From the NCBI GenBank assembly GCA_902363555.1, contig CABJAM010000007.1, forward strand, positions 434,001 to 498,000: a stretch of 64,000 nucleotides of DNA, read 5' to 3'. This document shows positions 42,025 to 51,490 of this stretch, piece after piece (position 1 is the first letter of the stretch; every line of letters begins with the position of its first letter). A program made the translations under genes and the position numbers. The notes beneath the pieces were generated by a model. The model ran no database searches. It was not told the DNA's origin and was given only the letters and a program-made list of their open reading frames with translations. This DNA is from Lachnospiraceae bacterium. Its GTDB lineage: Bacteria; Bacillota; Clostridia; Lachnospirales; Lachnospiraceae.

Positions 42025-43368
42025 ATGAACAACAAATCGACACATATTTATTTATTAGAGGAAGCCAGTGTAACTTCCGCATTATTAAAGTTAGGGATAC
42101 CAACCATGATCGGTATGTTAATCTCAGCTCTATATAATGTCATCGATGCATACTTCGTGGGCGGATTGGGCATAAGTCCGATGGGTGCAGTATCCGTTGT
42201 TTTTCCAATCGTACAAATAATTATCGGTTTAGGTATGATGTTTGGAGCAGGCGCTTCCTCATACATATCACGACTGTTGGGAAAAGGTGATATCGAGCAG
42301 GCTAATATAACTGCTTCCACCACTCTGTTTTCCAGTATTCTTGTTGGTGGAATTATAATAACTGGTATTTTGATTTTCATTGAACCCTTGCTTACAGCAT
42401 TAGGTGCTACCGAAACTATTTTACCTTATGCAAAGACCTACGCTCTAATCTATATAACTGGCTCTATCATAAATGTATTTACTGTTACAATGAACAATCT
42501 ACTTACAGCACAAGGTGCTACAAAGTACACAATGTTTGCAATGCTTACAGGAAGTATTGCGAATGTTATTTTAGACCCCATAATGATTTATGGTCTGGAT
42601 TTGGGCATTAAGGGCGCGGCAATAGCCACTGTAATTTCTTTATGTATCAATATGGGATTTTATATTTGGTACATTTTAAGCGGAAAAGGAATTTTGAAAT
42701 TCTCATTGAAAAAAGTCAGATTTTATAAAACAATATATAGAGAAATCTTAAAAATAGGTATTCCTGTACTCCTATTTCAACTTTTAGCAAGTGCTGCTAT
42801 GGGTGCAATTAACACATCAGCAAAACCTTATGGGGATTATGCAGTAGCCGCTATGGGCGCAGTTACGCGAATTATGACAGTCGTTACTTATGTAGTATTT
42901 GGATTTTTAAAAGGATTTCAACCATTTGCAGGTTACAATTATGGCGCAAAGAATTTTGATCGATTGAAAAAATCAATCAAACTCTGTTTCGTCTGGTCTA
43001 CGATATTTTGTGTAGTTTCTGCAATTATTCTGATATTATTTTCCAAACCGATCGTATCTTTATTTGGAACAGATACACAAATGATTGAATTAGCCGGTAA
43101 AGCATTGAAATTAAACGCTTTACTCTTTATTACTTTTGGTTTTCAAATGGTCTACGCGTCACTCTATCTTGCCATTGGAAAAAGTTTAGTTGGTAGTACA
43201 CTTAGCTTAAGCAGACAAGGTATTTTCTTTTTTCCACTGGTTTTAATACTTCCGCGTTTGTTTGGCTTAACTGGTGTAATATGCATCCAACCGTTGGCAG
43301 ACACTCTGACAACAATTATTACTATTATTTTTGCAGTAAAGTTGAAATTCAGGAAAGATTATTTATAA
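42025..43368 (+). CDS. MATE-family multidrug efflux transporter
   Basis: The 447-residue protein has 12 hydrophobic segments and the typical PTMIGMLISALYNVIDAYFV N-terminal helix. An internal GFQPFAGYNYGA region matches the second half of the MATE fold. It would extrude drugs or dyes with Na+ or H+. AGGAGG lies about 10 bases before the ATG. It is co-transcribed with the CDF gene under the TetR operator and ends at the hairpin 43399-43431. Confidence 0.9.
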   Translation: MNNKSTHIYLLEEASVTSALLKLGIPTMIGMLISALYNVIDAYFVGGLGISPMGAVSVVFPIVQIIIGLGMMFGAGASSYISRLLGKGDIEQANITASTTLFSSILVGGIIITGILIFIEPLLTALGATETILPYAKTYALIYITGSIINVFTVTMNNLLTAQGATKYTMFAMLTGSIANVILDPIMIYGLDLGIKGAAIATVISLCINMGFYIWYILSGKGILKFSLKKVRFYKTIYREILKIGIPVLLFQLLASAAMGAINTSAKPYGDYAVAAMGAVTRIMTVVTYVVFGFLKGFQPFAGYNYGAKNFDRLKKSIKLCFVWSTIFCVVSAIILILFSKPIVSLFGTDTQMIELAGKALKLNALLFITFGFQMVYASLYLAIGKSLVGSTLSLSRQGIFFFPLVLILPRLFGLTGVICIQPLADTLTTIITIIFAVKLKFRKDYL

Positions 43369-43398
43369 TACAACCCGTAATGCTAAAAAGCAGAAAAA

Positions 43399-43431
43399 GC
43401 TGTAAAGCCTTACAGCTAAAGGCTTTACAGC
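43399..43431. terminator. Bidirectional terminator
   Basis: GCTGTAAAGCCT (43399-43410) and AGGCTTTACAGC (43420-43431) form a 12-bp stem. Read on the minus strand it is followed by TTTTTCTGCTTTTT, so it ends the CofE-like transcript as well as the MATE transcript. Confidence 0.7.
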
Positions 43432-43440
43432 GAATTAAAT

Positions 43441-44631
43441 TCAGTTGGCAAAATTATCAAAATATCCCTGCACTAGAATAACCGGTGTTCCCTTGTCTCC
43501 GGAACCGCTGGTCAGATCACAGAGAGAACCGATCAGGTCCGTCAATCTACGGGGAGTGGTTCCCTGAGATGCCATATCCCCCACCAGATTATCTTTCTTC
43601 TCTTTAATCCTTGAGGAAATTGCCTCTTTCAAGGCTTCTCCCGATAAATCTTTAAAATCATTGTCAGCCAGATATTTCAGCTTCAATTCATTGGGTGTGC
43701 CTTCCAGACCATCTGTATTAGCTACGGATACACAGGGGTCCGCCAATTCCCAAATACGGCCAACGGGGTCTTTGAACGCGCCGTCTCCATATACCATAAC
43801 TTCAACACATTTGCCGGTCCTGTCCAGAATCTTCTTCTGAATATCAAGCACCAGATCCTTACACTCTCTTGGGAATAGCTTTACCGTATCTTCTGTGGAC
43901 TTATTTGAGCCCAGCAGACCGAACCTTTCATTGCAGCCACTGCCATTTACAGGTGCAGTCATAATATCGTCCAGACCACAGACACATTCTGCGCCTGCGG
44001 CTTTCAGAATCCGCTTAGTGCGGAAACGTGTATGAATATCACATGTCAGCACATTTTTCGTATACTTTAATATCTCCCTGGGATTGTTTGCAAATATCAC
44101 TTCTACCTCTGCTCCAGCCTCGCGGATCAAATCACTGTAATACTGCACATAATCCACCCCAGTAAATGGATGCTTATTTTCACCAAACAATTCACGGTAA
44201 CGTTCTAATGTCAGCACATCGCTGTAAGGATTAATTCCCGCATCATCCAGTTTATCCAGAGAAACCAATTCATTTCCCACCTCATCACTGGGATAATTAA
44301 GCATGAGCACAATCTTCTTGGCGCCCATTGCAATCCCCTTAAGGCAGATTGCAAAACGGTTTCTTGAAAGTATCGGTGAAATCACTCCGATGGTTCCCCC
44401 TCCAAGTTTCGCTTTAACATCTTCCGCAATCGCAGAAACTGCAGCATAATTTCCCTGTGCACGTGCTACAATCGATTCTGTTGCTGCAATAACATCACGG
44501 TCTCTAAGTGTAAAGCCTTCGCTCTGCGCTGCATCCAGCACACTCTCTACGACGATTTCCGCCAGATTGTCACCCTCTCGGATAATCGGACAGCGGATTC
44601 CTCTTGATATCGTTCCTACTTTTCGTTCCAT
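43441..44631 (-). CDS. CofE-like (F420-0:glutamate ligase family) protein
   Basis: The N-terminal TISRGIRCPIIREGD, a DRDVIAATESIVARAQG block and a glycine-rich GGTIGVISPILSRNRF segment match the PF01996 ligase family that adds glutamate to coenzyme F420. The 396-residue length is larger than archaeal CofE (about 250). The organism shows no other F420 gene here, so its substrate is likely different. AGGAG precedes the ATG by 11 bases and a clear promoter lies at 44712-44740. It is monocistronic. Confidence 0.75.
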   Translation of the reverse strand: MERKVGTISRGIRCPIIREGDNLAEIVVESVLDAAQSEGFTLRDRDVIAATESIVARAQGNYAAVSAIAEDVKAKLGGGTIGVISPILSRNRFAICLKGIAMGAKKIVLMLNYPSDEVGNELVSLDKLDDAGINPYSDVLTLERYRELFGENKHPFTGVDYVQYYSDLIREAGAEVEVIFANNPREILKYTKNVLTCDIHTRFRTKRILKAAGAECVCGLDDIMTAPVNGSGCNERFGLLGSNKSTEDTVKLFPRECKDLVLDIQKKILDRTGKCVEVMVYGDGAFKDPVGRIWELADPCVSVANTDGLEGTPNELKLKYLADNDFKDLSGEALKEAISSRIKEKKDNLVGDMASQGTTPRRLTDLIGSLCDLTSGSGDKGTPVILVQGYFDNFAN

Positions 44632-44711
44632 AGTTTTTGTTCTCCTGCTTCCTTAGTATGATTTTCATACGAAACAGGGCTGTTGCGCCCTAATCGCTCA
44701 TATTTTATTAT

Positions 44712-44740
44712 AATATAAAGTTGTAGATTGTGGAAGACAA
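44712..44740 (-). promoter_or_regulatory. Promoter of the CofE-like gene
   Basis: On the minus strand a -35 TTGTCT (44735-44740) and -10 TATATT (44712-44717) are spaced by 17 bp. The rest of 44632-45120 shows one inverted repeat (TTCCGGTTCC 44778-44787 with GGAACCGGAA 44814-44823) and no gene I can support. Confidence 0.6.
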
Positions 44741-45120
44741 AATGTGACATATATTTAGAAAAATGATAAAAAACAGGTTCCGGTTCCGACGGCGAAGATT
44801 GAATAATAGCTGGGGAACCGGAATTTTATAAAACAATTCGGGGTAAGCCTGCCAGGGGGCTATTCCCGGCGTTTATATGGATTTCTAATCAAATACTGAT
44901 AGGTATACTATTCGAACTCGGCAAAGAGATTATATACCTCAAGCATATTTGTTTAAGTTTTATATTTTTTTGCCATTATTTTAACTCAATTACTCAATTT
45001 ATTCTGCTTTACTGATTTTCTGTTGCCATAATGTTGTCACGAGCATATTATAGCTAAAATTAGATAATCTGCAAACCACTTTTTATGAAACATACGAATC
45101 AAAATCTGTATACATAGAAT

Positions 45121-45324
45121 TTATTCAAAAAAAATATGTTCAAATTTTTTGTCTAAAACGATGCAGATAATTAGTGCAAGTTTAGCAGCAGGATTGAATT
45201 AACCAGTTTCGATCGAAATAATAGTATTTCTCGAAACACCTACCATTTCAGCCAGTGCTACCTGTGATAATTTTTTTGTGCGAATTTCTTTTAAATGATT
45301 TTTTAATATTAGCTTATCATCCAT
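45121..45324 (-). pseudogene. Small XRE regulator broken by a nonsense codon
   Basis: The 67-codon frame encodes a YozG-like HTH (LKEIRTKKLSQVALAEMVGV) that runs to ETG and then meets TAA at 45199-45201. Translation resumes in frame with FNPAAKLALIICIVLDKKFE and ends at 45121. One change, CAA to TAA (Gln to stop), explains it. The gene follows a broken membrane-protein gene, a pairing common in Firmicutes. Confidence 0.7.
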
Positions 45325-45337
45325 ATTTTTCCTCGCC

Positions 45338-45671
45338 TTATACAGTTGTGGAAAATGAAATCAGATTATAGACGAAGTATCCTGACATAACAGATACCAA
45401 TATAGTATATAGAATTGCCATCATTAACTCATGATTACGGCAAAGTTTAATATATTTCCCCCAGAAAATCGTCATATTTGTGCTAAAAACAAGTGTCCAT
45501 CCCCCCAATTTATGCCTTTACCAACTAATATCTGTGTTGCGAAAAAATTGTTGCAAAAATCATCTGAACTAAAACTGCGCTTTTACTGGCTTGTTTTAAT
45601 ACTTCTTGCTCATGTACATCTTTGTTTTTATTTTCCGCTCTATTTTTAGCTAAAATTTCTTCCTTGTTCAT
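45338..45671 (-). pseudogene. Frameshifted small membrane protein gene (DUF6442-like)
   Basis: The start MNKEEILAKNRAENKNKDVH is intact, but the frame breaks in a T-run (missing one T) and again in a G-run. The three pieces together read as a membrane protein of about 110 residues with two helices (for example FSTNMTIFWGKYIKL, then MMAILYTILVSVMSGYFVY). It ends 13 bp before the XRE pseudogene. Homopolymer sequencing errors are possible for the frameshifts but not for the neighbour's nonsense change. Confidence 0.6.
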
Positions 45672-45925
45672 AATTGCCCGCTCCAAATAGTTTTGCTAAG
45701 TATGCTTTGCATATTTTTATTGCAACAATACCAAGTGTACTTGTCAATATATTTTATTGTCATCTATTTTTAAGCACCTAATGATGCGTTACTACTCGTG
45801 ATTTATAAAGTGAATATTACACAATATTTCAATAGAATTGAGGGCATAAGAAGAGAATTTACATCCTCATATGTGGATAAAAAATTCTAACTTTTATACT
45901 CAAACTGTACTTAAAGTTAAAAAAT

Positions 45926-45966
45926 AAAACCCAAGAATCCATTGTTTATGCTGGTTCTCGGGTTTT
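45926..45966. terminator. Hairpin downstream of the STAND ATPase gene
   Basis: AAAACCCaAGAA (45926-45937) and TTCTcGGGTTTT (45955-45966) form a long stem with T-rich flanks on both strands. The remaining 45672-46276 region is AT-rich and shows no gene I can support. Confidence 0.5.
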
Positions 45967-46276
45967 TCTGCTTATTCAAACTGTATGTTGACATCTATAT
46001 GTGGTATCTGATTGATTCGATGATTGGTATATCTATTGTGATTTTTTCTAAATCTCCACCTTGTCCACCAGTTTTGATGAGTTTATGTAGATATTTTAAA
46101 AACATTTTAATCATTATGAAATGCTACATCCTTATTAGCATATAACATATCTACCAACATAAAATCCATTTATGAATTCAACTCTGCCTTTTCAAAATAT
46201 CACTGCCTATTGGGTGGCTTCACTACTTAATCTTATAATTGTAGACACTTCAATATTCTAGGCTTCTGCATTCTAA

Positions 46277-49200
46277 TCAATGAATTCTAAATTCATCTAA
46301 CAGTACAGCAGCCTTCTCATTTCTTATTTCTGTTAATGATATTAGTATGTCCTCATACGCATTAATTAGCTTCTCATCCTTTTTTATTTCATCACTATAG
46401 TGAATAAATGCTTTTAAGACAATCATATCAACTATCACTTGTGAATCATTTATTTCTTTTATAAACTGTTCTTTACTTTTTCTAATAGCCTTTGTAAAGC
46501 ACGAACCGATAGATATCAGGATTTCTGGTAATAGCTCATCAATATTGAGCAAATATACTGTATATAGAACATCCATCAAATGATTGAAACCATACTTTTT
46601 AATCTGCGTATTCAAAAAGCACTTATCTTTAAAACTATATTCTGCCTTAACCTTGTTTACATCCCATCTTGTATATCTTCCTTTGCAAAGGAACAGCCCC
46701 TTTTCAAGTGCATTTTTCACAAAACCATCTGGAATGTTATTCACATAAGTTTCAAGGGTTCTTATCTTCTTCTCAATATCAGCTCTTTTCCCTTTCTCCC
46801 TAAACCCATCAACATATGCTGATAAAAAGCCACTAAAAATATCTTCATAAAAATCCACTGTCTCTCTAGTAAATACTGAAAAATCAGTTTCTTTAAAGAG
46901 AAGATCATAAACTGCTTCTGGGCTTCGACCTACTATGTTCAATTCACTTTGAAAATAAGAAGATACCTTATGCACTTGAAATGTATCTATTATTTCATGA
47001 GCACGCATTTCTCTACAAGATTTATGCCATATTTCAATCATACATTGTACAAGCGTCTTAATAACAATGGCAAATCCCTCATCTTGTGTATCCAACCCAC
47101 AACTAGCAGCATTGCAGAGAAGGGCAATATCATAATTGCTTATATCAAATTCAGAAAGATTAACCTCATTTCCATTGTACAGATAATCCTGAATTATCTC
47201 ATTCTTCTTACTTTCAAATAAATTTTCATTGTTTTCTTGCATCCATCGATCCACGCCATATAATTTAGGAACCATATTTGGAATGAATTCATACTCAGCA
47301 TCTTTTCGATTTTCTTTTATATATGCCGCATTGAATTTCTGATGACTCATCTCGTCTTCAGCAAGCATAATAATCGTATAAAATATCCTTCTTGCATAAT
47401 TCTTATTTTTTGTCAAAAAGTAATTTAATAATACAGTCAATCGACTGATTAAACCTGAATTCTCTTCATTAATAACACTCTCTAACATCATTAATAAAAT
47501 CCGATGCTTAAGATCGTTATTTATATCTTTATTCAATTGTTCCCACAATGCAATTTCCATATTAACTTCAGTCACATAGGATTGATTTAAAAATAATTTC
47601 TCTACACGACTAATCCATTCCGCAACCAGTCTGTTTCTCTGTTCATCCGTAAGATCAGAATTTATCAAAGCTGAAGCAATTAATGCAACAAGTATTGATT
47701 CAAACTGCATTTCAATACGAAGGTCATTCTTCATCTTTTCACAAAGGTTATCAATTACTGAAACAATTTGATTAGCATTAGCTTTATTATCTTTAATATC
47801 TCTCATCAGATTATTTATTGCTTCATTCAAGCGTAATATTGGTTCATTTGCAGCCTCATAGCTTTTTACAATCTTTTGAGCTTCCCCTTTAATCTGCGGT
47901 TCAATCATTATTGTTTTTTCATCTATTTCTGTCACAGCAACGTCTCGGAAATCCATTTTTTGAATCTGCAAATTTTCGCTTGGAGAAGTTTTTTCATCAT
48001 ATATAGAATATAAATAATCTAAGATTATATTACATTTATTTTTTATTCTTTCATCCCCATAAAGATATGAATTAGTAAAATATTGTTGCAAATTATAAAC
48101 ACACTTTTCATCTTTCTCATATCGTCTGTTTATTTCTGGTACTCCCATCGATAGCATTATCTGTTTTTCCAACAGTTCTTTTGTCGGATTATCAATAAAT
48201 TCGCCACTACGATCAATATCAAAATAGATTAATTCCATGCTGGATACCAATTCCAATGCATATCCCAGCATTTCTTTCTGATAATTCATTCCTATAGCCT
48301 CAATAATAGACAGAAGCAATATGTTATTTGCCTTTTCATATATAGTCTTCTTAACATATTCTGCCAAGTTCCTAATATATTCTCTGTCAGAAGAATTTTT
48401 CATAGTATTAATTACAGTCTTCTTTATTACAAAAACAATGTCCGTCAAAACTATCGGAAGATTATGCTCCATGATATCTGCCATCCATAACCATCCATTA
48501 CCCAAATATGCTCTTTTCCTCTTTTCCTCTGGAAAGTATATTTCTATATTTGTTATCTCATCAGGCTTTTTCTCTGCAAATGTCTGTACCGCTTTATTAA
48601 TAAATGATATTGCCCACTCAAGACCTTTTACAAAGTTGCATCTCATTACATACCAGATAAATGAGTTATTATATACACCATTGTCATTATTGTCACAGTG
48701 GTCTGCATTATCCGATAGGCCATACGCTCTTACATTATTGTAATCATATCCATCATACGCAAAATGCTTTCTAGACTCTCTTTGTTCCCATAAGGCTTCT
48801 GCTGATTTGCATGCTAATTTCGGTAATTCTATAGCAAATGAAATCGTACACTTTTTTACAATTGTCTCTAGAATTTCTTCTGCAACGCTATCACTTCTAC
48901 TAACTCCGGAGCAGTACTCGGCTATCATATTTCCAACGAATTCTTTCAACCATTGTTTTGATGCTTCTGCCATTTTTATTACTATTAAAAAGAGCCGTAC
49001 GATTTCTTCATGATATTTATAAAAAGATTTTTCCTCTTTACCCTTTTCAATTAGTTTATCAATAAATCCTATTATTATTTTGCATGCTTTTTCTTTAATT
49101 GCATTAGATTTATAAGAACAATTTGCATAATCATCACATAACTTAACAATTGAATTCTTTTTATTCTCTTGATTTATTTTTCCATCAAAAACTATATTAA

Positions 49201-50947
49201 TTAAGTACTCTCGTGCAGCACCCACTGGTGTTACCTGCATCATTAGTGCTGGCGATTGATTGATCTTTGCCTCAAATGCATATAAATTTGTTATATCTAT
49301 TAGGTTTCCAATCACTGTTTCATCGAGCAGCTCGTGAAATTCTTCAAAAAACAATCCACAGTATTTTGATTTTACTATCCCGATTTCCGTTTGCTTTTTC
49401 CAATTTAAATCAATATCACCATCCATTAACAGTGTATATACAAATTTCTCTCGAGCCGCTTGTACAAACAACTTATTAGATATCCAGATCTGGTATCTCC
49501 TATATATACAACGACCAATTTTTTCGATTTCAGCAAAGAAAACGTTATACACTCCATGACATGAATCGAATGCCTTATCAATGTATCGTTCAAAACAAAT
49601 ATCTTCAAAAATATCATATTTCAAACGTATCTTGTTTCCGCTTTCAACAATAATTCCTTCTGAATGCAATGCTTCTAGAATATCACTATCTACAATATCA
49701 CTGTCTACACCGACAACAAAACCTTTCGCACGCTCAAAAACAATACGTTCTACTGTTTTTCTAACATTACTTTGCAAGACATCATATTTTCTGCACTTGT
49801 CTTTTAAGCAGATAATTCTTTCCCATATGAGATTTCTAAAGTTATTCTCATCATTAATGTTTTCTTCTACAAACCCGCCAGATATAATTAGGTTGATATA
49901 AAATGGTACAACTAATAAATCCGAATACTTTTTATTCTGTCGTAAGGATGAAATAATGGGATAGTTTTGGGCAATCTTATCTATCTCATCCTTTGATAAA
50001 TCTGGAATTTCATATGTTTTAATTTTATATTTAGTATTTATTTTCATAAATGCAGAAATATCAGTGCTTCTGCAAGAAATAATTATCCGTACGTTGCTAT
50101 ATTTTTCCGCAAGTCTATATATCTCTTGCAATAATAGGAATGCATTATCCCCGCAATCAGCAATAAATTCTATGGCATCAATAAAAATATATAACAACTT
50201 ATTGTCTAACCACAGAATTGCATCCTCTAAGTCGCAATCCCACAAATCATTTACTTTTTTCCCTGCAAGCAAATTCTCTGCTCTCGTTACCAATACATAT
50301 TCTTTTCCCTTTAACAGTTTTTTACATACTACTGATTTACCAGAACCGGCATTTCCCTGTATTGATACTAATCTTTCTCCTTCTGCCTGTATCATTCCAA
50401 GCAATTCTGACCTGTCAATTTCATATTCCTCGTTAATAAATTCTTCTATATTTCCAAGTTCTATACCTTTACTTATTTCAACTGCATATAAAAACTTCTT
50501 AATATTTTCCTTATGAGGCTGCTCTTCTATTGAATCCAGCTTATCCATAATTTTTGAACAATCTAACGTTAATGTATTGTGTAATGTTCTTTCTCCACTT
50601 GACATAAGAGACTTCGTATATTCATTATAAGCAGCGAAAATATCAGTAATAATCTGGGTTATTTGCTTTTTTTCTTCATAATCTATACGCAGTTCTTCGT
50701 TATCAAAAAATCCCTGAATGATATCATTAATTTCTTCATTAGAAAAAATATATTCCTTGTATTTATCCCCCATATCTGTTTTAAATCTGTCAAGGCAAGC
50801 CTGAACTAATGGATCATCTGAATCCCAGTTATTAATATTTATCTCTTTTTTCTCTAATTTGTCCTTTACTACCTGTAACCAACTTCGTCCTGCTTCTTCA
50901 ATAGTAACTAGAGAGCTAATCAACCCAACTGCTGCCACTAAATCCAT
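46277..50947 (-). CDS. Large STAND/NACHT-like P-loop ATPase, 1556 aa
   Basis: An N-terminal helical region (1-175) precedes a STAND-type NTPase: Walker A GNAGSGKS (198-205), Walker B LLYIFIDAIEF (about 251-261) and an arginine-bearing sensor strand RIIISCRSTD (287-296). The remaining 1200 residues are helical with no enzyme motif I recognise, fitting the ligand-sensing repeats of STAND proteins. In bacteria such proteins (Avs, bNACHT) are mostly anti-phage sensors that activate an effector. No nuclease, protease or TIR motif is seen, so the effector may be the unassigned N-terminus or the tiny ORFs just upstream. AAGGTGAT is the ribosome site. The low GC marks acquired DNA. Confidence 0.8.
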   Translation of the reverse strand: MDLVAAVGLISSLVTIEEAGRSWLQVVKDKLEKKEININNWDSDDPLVQACLDRFKTDMGDKYKEYIFSNEEINDIIQGFFDNEELRIDYEEKKQITQIITDIFAAYNEYTKSLMSSGERTLHNTLTLDCSKIMDKLDSIEEQPHKENIKKFLYAVEISKGIELGNIEEFINEEYEIDRSELLGMIQAEGERLVSIQGNAGSGKSVVCKKLLKGKEYVLVTRAENLLAGKKVNDLWDCDLEDAILWLDNKLLYIFIDAIEFIADCGDNAFLLLQEIYRLAEKYSNVRIIISCRSTDISAFMKINTKYKIKTYEIPDLSKDEIDKIAQNYPIISSLRQNKKYSDLLVVPFYINLIISGGFVEENINDENNFRNLIWERIICLKDKCRKYDVLQSNVRKTVERIVFERAKGFVVGVDSDIVDSDILEALHSEGIIVESGNKIRLKYDIFEDICFERYIDKAFDSCHGVYNVFFAEIEKIGRCIYRRYQIWISNKLFVQAAREKFVYTLLMDGDIDLNWKKQTEIGIVKSKYCGLFFEEFHELLDETVIGNLIDITNLYAFEAKINQSPALMMQVTPVGAAREYLINIVFDGKINQENKKNSIVKLCDDYANCSYKSNAIKEKACKIIIGFIDKLIEKGKEEKSFYKYHEEIVRLFLIVIKMAEASKQWLKEFVGNMIAEYCSGVSRSDSVAEEILETIVKKCTISFAIELPKLACKSAEALWEQRESRKHFAYDGYDYNNVRAYGLSDNADHCDNNDNGVYNNSFIWYVMRCNFVKGLEWAISFINKAVQTFAEKKPDEITNIEIYFPEEKRKRAYLGNGWLWMADIMEHNLPIVLTDIVFVIKKTVINTMKNSSDREYIRNLAEYVKKTIYEKANNILLLSIIEAIGMNYQKEMLGYALELVSSMELIYFDIDRSGEFIDNPTKELLEKQIMLSMGVPEINRRYEKDEKCVYNLQQYFTNSYLYGDERIKNKCNIILDYLYSIYDEKTSPSENLQIQKMDFRDVAVTEIDEKTIMIEPQIKGEAQKIVKSYEAANEPILRLNEAINNLMRDIKDNKANANQIVSVIDNLCEKMKNDLRIEMQFESILVALIASALINSDLTDEQRNRLVAEWISRVEKLFLNQSYVTEVNMEIALWEQLNKDINNDLKHRILLMMLESVINEENSGLISRLTVLLNYFLTKNKNYARRIFYTIIMLAEDEMSHQKFNAAYIKENRKDAEYEFIPNMVPKLYGVDRWMQENNENLFESKKNEIIQDYLYNGNEVNLSEFDISNYDIALLCNAASCGLDTQDEGFAIVIKTLVQCMIEIWHKSCREMRAHEIIDTFQVHKVSSYFQSELNIVGRSPEAVYDLLFKETDFSVFTRETVDFYEDIFSGFLSAYVDGFREKGKRADIEKKIRTLETYVNNIPDGFVKNALEKGLFLCKGRYTRWDVNKVKAEYSFKDKCFLNTQIKKYGFNHLMDVLYTVYLLNIDELLPEILISIGSCFTKAIRKSKEQFIKEINDSQVIVDMIVLKAFIHYSDEIKKDEKLINAYEDILISLTEIRNEKAAVLLDEFRIH

Positions 50948-50950
50948 TTA

Positions 50951-51010
50951 CTAATCACCTTCTTCTATATTTTCATTTTTCCATACATTATTCCAATATT
51001 TTTCGAACAT
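50951..51010 (-). CDS. Putative 19-aa microprotein before the STAND gene
   Basis: ATG at 51010 has GGGGGAG 7 bases upstream and encodes MFEKYWNNVWKNENIEEGD. Its TAG lies 3 bases before the STAND start codon (TAGTAAATG), and the STAND ribosome site is inside it. It may be a translational coupler or a functional peptide. The short length makes this uncertain. Confidence 0.4.
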   Translation of the reverse strand: MFEKYWNNVWKNENIEEGD

Positions 51011-51076
51011 CTTTTTTCTCCCCCTACAATGCTTCAGTTCATAAACTTCCAATTTCTCATTTTAACAAATAGGAAT

Positions 51077-51268
51077 TTACTTTTTATAATATTTCTGCAA
51101 GAACAAACCAAAACCAATTACAATTACAAAACCAATGAATAGCCCTAGCGAGCTACCTAATGCGTAACCGATTGCCAAACCGCAAGCTGAACTCATGTAT
51201 CACTTACTAAATACCTGTACAAGTGTAACAGATTTATTATCTGTTTCCTTCTTATCTAACTCTTTCAT
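51077..51268 (-). CDS. Small glycine-rich membrane protein frame with in-frame TGA
   Basis: ATG at 51268 with GGAG 9 bases upstream opens a frame of 22 codons (charged N-terminus), then TGA at 51200-51202. After that an in-frame 39-codon ORF starts at ATG 51197-area and encodes one transmembrane helix rich in small residues (GYALGSSLGLFIG, then FVIVIGFGLFL) ending QKYYKK. It could be a nonsense-mutated 63-residue protein or two coupled ORFs. It lies directly upstream of the 19-aa ORF and the STAND gene on the same strand, under an extended -10 promoter. Confidence 0.5.
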
Positions 51269-51305
51269 AAATACACACTCCTACAAACAGCGATTTGTTA
51301 ATTTC

Positions 51306-51314
51306 ATTATACCA
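51306..51314 (-). promoter_or_regulatory. Extended -10 promoter for the STAND operon
   Basis: On the minus strand TGGTATAAT is an extended -10 element with a weak -35 (TACAAA) 17 bp upstream. It lies about 40 bp before the small membrane ORF and would serve it, the 19-aa ORF and the ATPase. Confidence 0.5.
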
Positions 51315-51490
51315 AGTCCTTGTACTTTTTTGTAGTATCAAAATATTAAATACGGAGCATTTTCCCACTCCGTCACATTCTCACTGATATATTAACTCTG
51401 CAAATATCACTTCCTATGCACAAGCCTTAATATATCTTACCAAGCCACAACATCTGAATTTCAGCTTTTAACTGTTCTGTGACACCTTCC

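Noticed and set aside
44840..44945. Possible transposase or integrase remnant
   Set aside because: A short frame on the minus strand looks coding-like, but it has stops and no motif I can name.
46000..46230. Short frames downstream of the STAND gene
   Set aside because: Two minus-strand frames of 20-35 codons lack ribosome sites and recognisable motifs.
51200..51202. TGA read as selenocysteine in the small membrane ORF
   Set aside because: Nothing in the flanking sequence looks like a selenocysteine insertion hairpin and the peptide has no redox motif; mutation or a coupled restart is simpler.
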